DNA from: Syntrophaceae bacterium UBA5744
Lineage (GTDB): Bacteria > Desulfobacterota > Syntrophia > Syntrophales > UBA2192
Assembly: GCA_002419215.1 (NCBI GenBank)
Contig: DIFQ01000129.1
Span: 1-10,104, forward strand
Reading direction: 5' to 3'
Length of the DNA: 10,104 nucleotides
The notes below the pieces were generated by a model. It searched no databases, was not told the DNA's origin, and saw nothing but the letters and a program-made list of their open reading frames with translations. How positions within the stretch are numbered: position 1 is the first letter of the stretch; each line of letters opens with the position of its first letter. A program made the position numbers and the translations under genes. Of this stretch, positions 5,502 to 10,104 are shown piece after piece.

Positions 5502-6227
5502 CTATTTCTTTATCTTTGCGTTTGGTTTGGTCGCGGCCGCCGGAGGGGCCGCGGGCGCTTTCACTTCAAGCAGTTCCACTTCGAAGACCAGTGCCGCGCC
5601 TCCGGGGATGATGGGCGGAGAGCCTTTGTCGCCGTAGGCGAGCTCCGACGGACAGACCAGTTTGGCCTTGCCGCCCGCCTTCATCATGCCGATGCCATCC
5701 CTCCAGCAGGGAATGACCCGGTCCAGCGGGAATTCCGCGGGCTGGCCGTGCTTGACGGAACTGTCGAATTCCCTGCCGTCGATCAACGTGCCGACGTAGT
5801 GAACCTTGACGACGCTGGCGGCGGCGGGCTGAGCGCCCGTGCCGGCCTTGATTTCCGTGTAGATCAGGCCGGAAGCGGTTTTCTGCGCGCCCTTCTCGGC
5901 GGCGGCTTTTTCCAGGAACGGCCTGGCGAGTGCCTTCTGTTTTTCGGTGGCCTTGGTCACGCGGTCCTGGGCCAGCCGGGCCAGCTTCTGCGCGTAGGCT
6001 TCCGGCTCTGCCGCAAGCTTCTTGCCGGCAGCCGCATCGGCCATGCCCAACTGGACATATTTCAGCTCCTCGGGGCTCAGGTCGAAAAGGGCCAGTTGCC
6101 TGCTGAGATGAACACCCAGGGCATAGAGTGCCTTCTGATCTTCCGTTTCCGGCGCCGGCGTCGAGGATGGGGAACAGGCCGCAACGGCCAGAAGAGCAAC
6201 AAGAACGACAAACGTTGATTTGCGCAT
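5502..6227 (-). CDS. FKBP-type peptidyl-prolyl cis-trans isomerase lipoprotein (Mip/FkpA-like)
   Basis: This 241-residue protein has a lipoprotein signal with lipobox VAAC at 15-18; Ser at +2 favours the outer membrane. A helical FKBP_N dimerisation region (about 27-112) is followed by an FKBP_C domain (about 140-222). Residues matching the FKBP12 pocket are present: Tyr144, Phe154, Asp155, Phe166, Val171, Ile172, Trp175, Tyr198 and Phe215. Activity in proline isomerisation of envelope proteins is therefore expected. An Ala/Pro/Lys-rich tail ends KPNAKIKK. The frame opens at 6314, but that extension (MDSRLRGND...) is translation of a dispersed repeat. The ATG at 6227 has GGAAGG six bases ahead and begins the signal peptide directly, so it is preferred. 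It stands alone between a repeat and a terminator hairpin, and it parallels the unrelated parvulin isomerase about 4 kb away. Confidence 0.95.
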   Translation of the reverse strand: MRKSTFVVLVALLAVAACSPSSTPAPETEDQKALYALGVHLSRQLALFDLSPEELKYVQLGMADAAAGKKLAAEPEAYAQKLARLAQDRVTKATEKQKALARPFLEKAAAEKGAQKTASGLIYTEIKAGTGAQPAAASVVKVHYVGTLIDGREFDSSVKHGQPAEFPLDRVIPCWRDGIGMMKAGGKAKLVCPSELAYGDKGSPPIIPGGAALVFEVELLEVKAPAAPPAAATKPNAKIKK

Positions 6228-6287
6228 AATCATCCTTCCCCTTTTCATCAGACTTTTATCAGGCAGGCAACAAAATACCGCAATAGA

Positions 6288-6371
6288 GTCATTCCCGCGA
6301 AGGCGGGAATCCACAAATGACTGGATACCGGATCAGGCCTGTACTCGACCTGATCGGGTTTCCGGTATGAC
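6288..6371. repeat. 84-bp MITE-like palindromic repeat with GTCAT/ATGAC ends
   Basis: The unit begins GTCAT (6288-6292) and ends ATGAC (6367-6371). Its left half is the hairpin ATTCCCGC (6291-6298) with GCGGGAAT (6303-6310). Its right half is a bulged stem, ATACCGGA plus GATCAGG (6325-6337) with CCTGATC (6349-6355) and TCCGGTAT (6361-6368). Units starting with this GTCATTCCCGCGAAGGCGGG motif are, from general knowledge, widespread in proteobacterial genomes and resemble the dRS3/Correia type of small repeat. It sits about 60 bp upstream of the FKBP start and generates a false N-terminal extension for that gene. Confidence 0.7.
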
Positions 6372-6447
6372 ATGGTTGGGATGTTTAGTTGCCGCAGTAA
6401 TCATGCTGGTTCTTTACACCAATCCCCCGTGGGATTCAAATCATTAT

Positions 6448-6523
6448 CGCGGAAAGAAACGATTCGGCAGGGGCGGCGTTGCCGCCCCCTTCGCGGGTGG
6501 AGATCGGAAGCCGTTTCTTTGCG
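6448..6523. repeat. Nested inverted repeat (cruciform-like)
   Basis: An outer stem, AAAGAAACG (6453-6461) with CGTTTCTTT (6512-6520), has flanking CGC/GCG that can extend it to 6448 and 6523 over a two-base bulge. It encloses an inner GC stem, GGGGCGGC (6470-6477) with GCCGCCCC (6481-6488), on a 3-nt loop. It lies in the 407-bp spacer between the FKBP gene and the exported protein gene. No coding potential is seen there; the role is unknown. Confidence 0.5.
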
Positions 6524-6546
6524 TCCGGTTTTCCCGCGTTCAAATG

Positions 6547-6584
6547 AAAGGGGCAACAGCCTGGCCGGTGTCACCCCTTTTTTT
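6547..6584. terminator. Stem-loop terminator after the exported unknown protein gene
   Basis: AAAGGGG (6547-6553) pairs with CCCCTTT (6574-6580), and seven T residues (6578-6584) follow on the plus strand. It lies about 55 bp beyond the stop of the minus-strand gene, where the minus-strand run after the stem is TTTCATTTG. It most likely ends that transcript, although the better U-run is on the other strand. Confidence 0.55.
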
Positions 6585-6634
6585 CGTTTTGCCTTGCCCG
6601 GGAAAATGCGGTTTGGCCGACGGGGCTCGAGCCG

Positions 6635-7867
6635 TTAAAACTTGAGAATGTCCTTCATCTTGTTCAGCGTGTCCTTCACGGGGTCGGGGGACTCTCCGGG
6701 CTTCGGCTCCGCGGGCCGTTCCTCCTGCTTGCCGCGCCCGGCCTTGTCCTCGTCCATCCCGAGCGGGAGCATCCCCGTGGACTTGTTCCTCAGTTTCACG
6801 GCCCAGATATATTCGTGCGGCTTTGTCGAGTTCCTGGGTTTCGGCGGATAGGCGATGTTCAGCTCGTCGCCGTAACCGATGAATTGCAGCGCCGCCCCGC
6901 TTGCATCCTTGAATATCCCCCCGGGCACCGAACAGCTCGTCACCTCGGGCCCCATGACCACCCTGTCCCGGATGAACCGGTTGACATCGGCCGGGGGCAG
7001 GTAGCTCATGAGGCCGTATCCCGGGTCATGGGCATCGCTCGACGACCAGATGACCGTCTCGCCGGTCTTTTCGATGTGCCCGATCGCCATGGCGAAATAG
7101 CCGATCGCCGTGGGGATCTTCTTCCACTGGAACCTGATGCTGTCCGCCAGCCCTCCCGTGACGGAGGTAAATTCGACGGGCGCCATGAAATCGTGCCTCT
7201 CGCCGACGGCGAACTTGATGTCCGGCGTGTAGTTGCCGTGGATGAAGTGGTCTCCCGAAAGGGAGCCGCTTTTCGGCACATCCTGGCTGTCCTTCCGGTT
7301 GGGCCACTCCGCATAGGCCCATCCCGCCCTCCGTGACGGGGGAGTCTGCCCGGAACCGGTGCGCCCCGACATGGCCTTGCCGAATTGAGGCATGCTCATC
7401 TTCTCGGTGTCGAGCACCTTCGGCTGGCCCGGCCGCACCGTCTCGCCGCACCCCCAGTAAAAGAGCATGCGCACCTTCGGTTTCTCCATCTTTTGTTCCG
7501 GCTCCTCCCCGCCGCGCGCAGGCTTTGCAGGCTCGGGGATCAGCAGGGGGAGGGTCCTGCCCATGCTCAGGCCGGGGGGGATGTCGTGGGTCGCTTCAGG
7601 GCCCGACGGCAGGGCCTTCGGCGAATTGAGCTGCAGCAGAAGGGTTTTCTTCGGCCCCGCACCGGCCATCTTCCCGATGATCATCCCCTGCAGTCCCGAC
7701 ATCCCTTCCTGGGGCATGCCCGGGATGCTCATGTTCTGTGTCGCGACACTCACCCAGTACTGGGTCGCCGGGGTCCTGGCTTTCTCTGCCGCTGCGGCGG
7801 GCGAAACGGCAAAAAGAATCATAGCCGCCGCTGTACAGGATATCTTTTTCAGAAGGCCCATGGTCAT
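6635..7867 (-). CDS. Exported protein of unknown function, Met/Pro-rich N-terminal part
   Basis: I do not recognise a named family for this 410-residue protein. It has a signal peptide (MTMGLLKKISCTAAAMILFAVSPAAAA, cleaved near residue 27). The region after it (about 40-130) is rich in Met, Pro and Gly. A conserved-looking centre carries FYWGCGETVRPGQPK (136-150) and HFIHGNYTPDIKFAVGERHDFMAP (207-230). A beta-rich stretch, SIRFQWKKIPTAIGYFAMAIGHI...TVIWSSSDAHDPG (243-283), resembles an Ig/Fn3-like sandwich. The tail is Pro/Glu/Lys-rich and ends DPVKDTLNKMKDILKF. The mature part has only two cysteines (140 and 312), which could form a disulfide. GGAGGTGA precedes two in-frame ATGs; 7867 leaves 4 nt and 7861 leaves 10 nt, so the start is uncertain by two codons. 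The next upstream ATG (7897) lies before the ribosome binding site. A periplasmic or surface location is inferred. Confidence 0.88.
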   Translation of the reverse strand: MTMGLLKKISCTAAAMILFAVSPAAAAEKARTPATQYWVSVATQNMSIPGMPQEGMSGLQGMIIGKMAGAGPKKTLLLQLNSPKALPSGPEATHDIPPGLSMGRTLPLLIPEPAKPARGGEEPEQKMEKPKVRMLFYWGCGETVRPGQPKVLDTEKMSMPQFGKAMSGRTGSGQTPPSRRAGWAYAEWPNRKDSQDVPKSGSLSGDHFIHGNYTPDIKFAVGERHDFMAPVEFTSVTGGLADSIRFQWKKIPTAIGYFAMAIGHIEKTGETVIWSSSDAHDPGYGLMSYLPPADVNRFIRDRVVMGPEVTSCSVPGGIFKDASGAALQFIGYGDELNIAYPPKPRNSTKPHEYIWAVKLRNKSTGMLPLGMDEDKAGRGKQEERPAEPKPGESPDPVKDTLNKMKDILKF

Positions 7868-8019
7868 CTCACCTCCAGCTAAATTATCAAAGGGCATGAT
7901 GATGAGTGATCCGGAGGATGAGGATGTTCTTCACTCACGCACTCGATCACTTCCATACATCTGTACTTATTTTTGCATCAGTCACGAGCAATAAGCCGCA
8001 GGGCTCAAATCTAAAGCTC

Positions 8020-8133
8020 AAATCCCCCCTTCCCCCCTTTACGAAAGGGGGGGCTCTTCTGGGACGTCCCCTTTTACAAAGGGGGATGTGTTGGGAGAAA
8101 CCCCCCTTTCGTAAAGGGGGGAAGGGGGGATTT
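8020..8133. repeat. 114-bp element with 33-bp perfect inverted arms
   Basis: Bases 8020-8052 are the exact reverse complement of 8101-8133. Each arm is itself a pyrimidine/purine hairpin of the CCCCCCTTT/AAAGGGGGG type, and the 48-bp centre contains a third, CCCCTTT (8068-8074) with AAAGGGG (8078-8084). An 8-bp direct repeat, GCTCAAAT (8003-8010 and 8016-8023), lies at the left edge. The unit resembles the hairpins at 2211-2263. A 67-residue antisense frame through it (PPFPPLRKGG-type peptide) is a translation of the repeat, not a gene. The flanks of the 373-bp spacer 7868-8240 show no other gene. Confidence 0.85.
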
Positions 8134-8195
8134 CTCTTTTCACCGGTCACTAGCCATTTCTTCGGCCGGCTTGCCGTTGCCGATTATCTGATTTG

Positions 8196-8241
8196 TTCCT
8201 GAAGCCCGAAGCCTGATGCCCGAAGCCTGCCGCGCAGCGGC
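8196..8241. repeat. 46-bp dispersed repeat, copy B, touching the glycosyltransferase stop codon
   Basis: This is the second copy of the unit at 3182-3227 (41 of 46 bases identical, same orientation). Its terminal hairpin GCCGC-GCA-GCGGC occupies 8229-8241 and its last base is the third base of the TAG stop (8243-8241, minus strand). The repeat therefore abuts the coding sequence with no spacer and places a small stem right at the 3' end of the mRNA coding region. No U-run follows, so it is not a clear terminator. Confidence 0.8.
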
Positions 8242-10104
8242 TAGACGATCGGCTCGCCGTCGTTGATCCGCTCGTAGGCGCGGATGTAGGCGGCGATCAT
8301 GTTCTCGAGCCGGTAGCGCTGCCGCGTTTCCCGCATGATCCGCTTGATCTGGAACTCGCGGATCTCGGGGGATCGCCGGTGGAACCGCACGCTGTTCTCC
8401 AGGCCGTACCACAGGCCCCTGGCGTCGTAGTCCCGGAACAGGAATCCGTTCCCCACGTCCTGGGGCGCGCCGGCGATCTTCAGCCGCAGCTCCCGGATCT
8501 TGTCGTGGTAGCCTCCCGTGTCTCGGTTGGTCGCCGTGGCGCCGAAGATATTTCCCACCTGGTCGATCTGGCCGCAGGGCTCGTAGAGCGACGCCCCGAA
8601 GACGTCGCTTGCCGCGGCGTAGCCCAGCATGCAGAGCTCCTCGCTGAAGGGCTGGTAGCCGATCCGCCCGCCCGAGGCGTAGGCGATGCGCCCCAGCACG
8701 TCCACGTGGGTCCGGTCGCTGCCCACCCCGTCGCCCACGATGGCGATCTGGACGTCGGGGTGATCGGCGGCGAAGGGCCCCGCCACCTGCTCCAGCAGAT
8801 CCACCCCCTTCTGGGTGGGGTCGAGGCGGGAGGGCCAGAAAAGGAGGATCGCGTCGGCGTCGACGTTGAGCCCCATGCGCTTCTGGAACTCGACGCGGTT
8901 GATGCGCTTGGCCTCCAGGACGTCGTCGTCGGGGCCGAATTTCACGACGCAGAAATCGCACCGCTCCGGGTACATGTAGGCCGGCGGCGCATTGATGATG
9001 GCGATGGCCGTCCCGTGGAAGTACTTGGCCTTGACCTCCATCCTCACGCCGGGCGGCACGAGGGGCCGGTCCATGAAGTAGTCGTAGACCACCTCCTTGA
9101 GGAACTGCTCGCCCACGAAGTTGATCAGGGTCGCGTTCTTGATGGCCGTGGCCTGGCTGTCGATGCAGCGCCTGCCGTACTCCTCGGAGTAGTAGATGTT
9201 CTCGGAGAAGTCGTCCAGGTCCACGCCGAAGAGCATGTCGAGCGGGACGTGGCCCGTGAAGACGTTGTGGACGGTGTGCAGGACGGGGACATTCCGGGCC
9301 TTCAGGTAGGCGTTGATGATGCCCCCCGCCATCCAGTCGTGGGTGTGGACGATGAGCCTTCCGCCGTGGCGGGCGCTCACGGCCTTGATGACGTTGTTGA
9401 CGATCTCGCGCTGGAATTCGGCGGCGTTGAGCAGCGGGTTGCCCCCGTAGGCGCTCAACAGGTCGGAGAACACGCCCGAGCTCACCAGGTGGATCTTTTC
9501 GGGGTCGATCTTGTAGCGGACCTCCCGCCACTGCTGCGCGCTGAGCTTGGACTCCCGCTGGAAGCGCTTTTTGAGGTTGAGAACGGCGAGGTGAACGTCG
9601 ACGCCCCGCTCCGTGAGCCCCTCGCAAAGCGCCGAGATGACCTCGCCCTGGCCGCCGCTCTTGCCGGAGATGTACCTGGCCAGTCCCCCCAGGTCCTCGG
9701 GAAGGCGACCCGTTTCCGGCGTGATGATGAGGACGGCGGGCTTCTCTTTTCGCGTGAGGATCTCGAAGCGGAAGATGGTGACCGTGAGGATGTCGATCTT
9801 CCGCGTCAGGATGTGGACGGCGCTCGCGAGCGAGTCCCCGTAGGGGTTCTCGTAGGCGCACAGGGAGGTCTCCGTGCCTGTCCGCCTGTGGATGGCGTAG
9901 AGGTGATCCGATGCCGTGAGGTGGCGCCAGTGGGTCAGGAGCTCGCCCCCGGACTTGCGGGCGATGTCTTCCATCTTCTCGATGTCGCGGAACAGATCGA
10001 ACTGCGCCGGATCGTCGAGCCAGCCGCCCGTCTGCCGCTCCATCCCGGAGCGGTCGGCGCCGGCCGGCGCGGGAATGTCGAGAACCGGGCAAACGGTGTC
10101 CCGG
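8241..10104 (-). CDS. Glycogen/starch synthase-like GT5 glycosyltransferase, partial, apparently fused to a GH57 C-terminus
   Basis: The frame is open to the right edge, so the 5' end is missing; 620 codons are visible. Numbering from the Met at 10043, residues 102-600 form a GT5 glycogen synthase. They show KSGGQGEV (128-135, equal to KTGGLGDV of GlgA), HTHDWMAGG (233-241), TVHNVFTGH (257-265), SRLDPTQKGVDLL (405-417), LYEPCGQ (486-492) and the TGG of NRDTGG (506-511). It should transfer glucose from a nucleotide sugar to alpha-1,4-glucan in the cytoplasm. Residues before 100 are not part of GlgA: LLTHWRHLTASDHLYA...ENPYGDSLASAVHIL (35-79) resembles the helical C-terminal end of GH57 alpha-amylase-type enzymes. 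No stop separates the two, and 20 sense codons continue beyond the Met, so that Met is unlikely to be the true start. The GT5 acceptor-side segment is divergent (GNIFGATATN for the usual YGT-P-V). A 46-bp repeat abuts the stop. Confidence 0.9.
   Translation of the reverse strand, partial: RDTVCPVLDIPAPAGADRSGMERQTGGWLDDPAQFDLFRDIEKMEDIARKSGGELLTHWRHLTASDHLYAIHRRTGTETSLCAYENPYGDSLASAVHILTRKIDILTVTIFRFEILTRKEKPAVLIITPETGRLPEDLGGLARYISGKSGGQGEVISALCEGLTERGVDVHLAVLNLKKRFQRESKLSAQQWREVRYKIDPEKIHLVSSGVFSDLLSAYGGNPLLNAAEFQREIVNNVIKAVSARHGGRLIVHTHDWMAGGIINAYLKARNVPVLHTVHNVFTGHVPLDMLFGVDLDDFSENIYYSEEYGRRCIDSQATAIKNATLINFVGEQFLKEVVYDYFMDRPLVPPGVRMEVKAKYFHGTAIAIINAPPAYMYPERCDFCVVKFGPDDDVLEAKRINRVEFQKRMGLNVDADAILLFWPSRLDPTQKGVDLLEQVAGPFAADHPDVQIAIVGDGVGSDRTHVDVLGRIAYASGGRIGYQPFSEELCMLGYAAASDVFGASLYEPCGQIDQVGNIFGATATNRDTGGYHDKIRELRLKIAGAPQDVGNGFLFRDYDARGLWYGLENSVRFHRRSPEIREFQIKRIMRETRQRYRLENMIAAYIRAYERINDGEPIV

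Noticed and set aside
7947..8150. 67-residue minus-strand frame with NPPFPPLRKGG-type repeats
   Set aside because: It is direct translation of the inverted-repeat element at 8020-8133.
8140..10092. 650-residue minus-strand open frame overlapping the glycosyltransferase
   Set aside because: It is an Arg/Pro/Gly-rich shadow frame produced by high GC; the +1-shifted frame carries all GT5 motifs.

Overview
The window looks like a chromosomal segment of a GC-rich Gram-negative bacterium. An outer-membrane-type lipoprotein, periplasmic folding catalysts, a PEP-CTERM surface protein and many short dispersed palindromic repeats between genes together suggest a Desulfobacterota (former Deltaproteobacteria), possibly Syntrophales-like. 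That assignment is inference: no rRNA or other taxonomic marker is present, and I see no tRNA, CRISPR array, transposase or phage gene.

Layout, left to right. A minus-strand pair comes first: an exported parvulin-type peptidyl-prolyl isomerase (1095-1991) followed 26 nt later by a nitroreductase with two N-terminal [4Fe-4S] clusters (151-1068). A repeat-rich intergenic region (1992-2565) leads to the only plus-strand gene, a 94-residue three-helix membrane protein (2566-2850) with its own extended -10 promoter. It converges across a hairpin-filled spacer (2851-3371, with bidirectional terminators) on a PEP-CTERM protein carrying QW-like prenyltransferase/squalene-cyclase repeats (3372-4670). 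An 831-bp spacer follows, holding a candidate sigma-54 promoter, a palindrome and a GC-rich terminator hairpin. Then come an FKBP-type isomerase lipoprotein (5502-6227), a MITE-like palindromic repeat, an exported protein of unknown function (6635-7867), and the 3' part of a glycogen-synthase-like (GT5) glycosyltransferase (8241-10104). The last gene runs off the right edge and appears to be fused to the C-terminal end of a GH57 glycoside hydrolase.

Functional theme: four of the seven genes encode exported or envelope-anchored proteins, two of them folding catalysts from different superfamilies (parvulin and FKBP). The PEP-CTERM protein implies an exosortase/exopolysaccharide system elsewhere in the genome. 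The GT5/GH57 protein points to alpha-glucan storage metabolism. Apart from the parvulin-nitroreductase pair, the genes look like independent units separated by repeats and terminators rather than one pathway.

Most striking in the non-coding DNA are several repeat families: a three-copy modular repeat with conserved ends and differing palindromic cores (1-144, 2189-2307, 2377-2494), an element bounded by 33-bp perfect inverted arms (8020-8133), an 84-bp MITE-like unit (6288-6371), and a 46-bp repeat in two copies, one of which reaches into the stop codon of the glycosyltransferase gene (3182-3227, 8196-8241).
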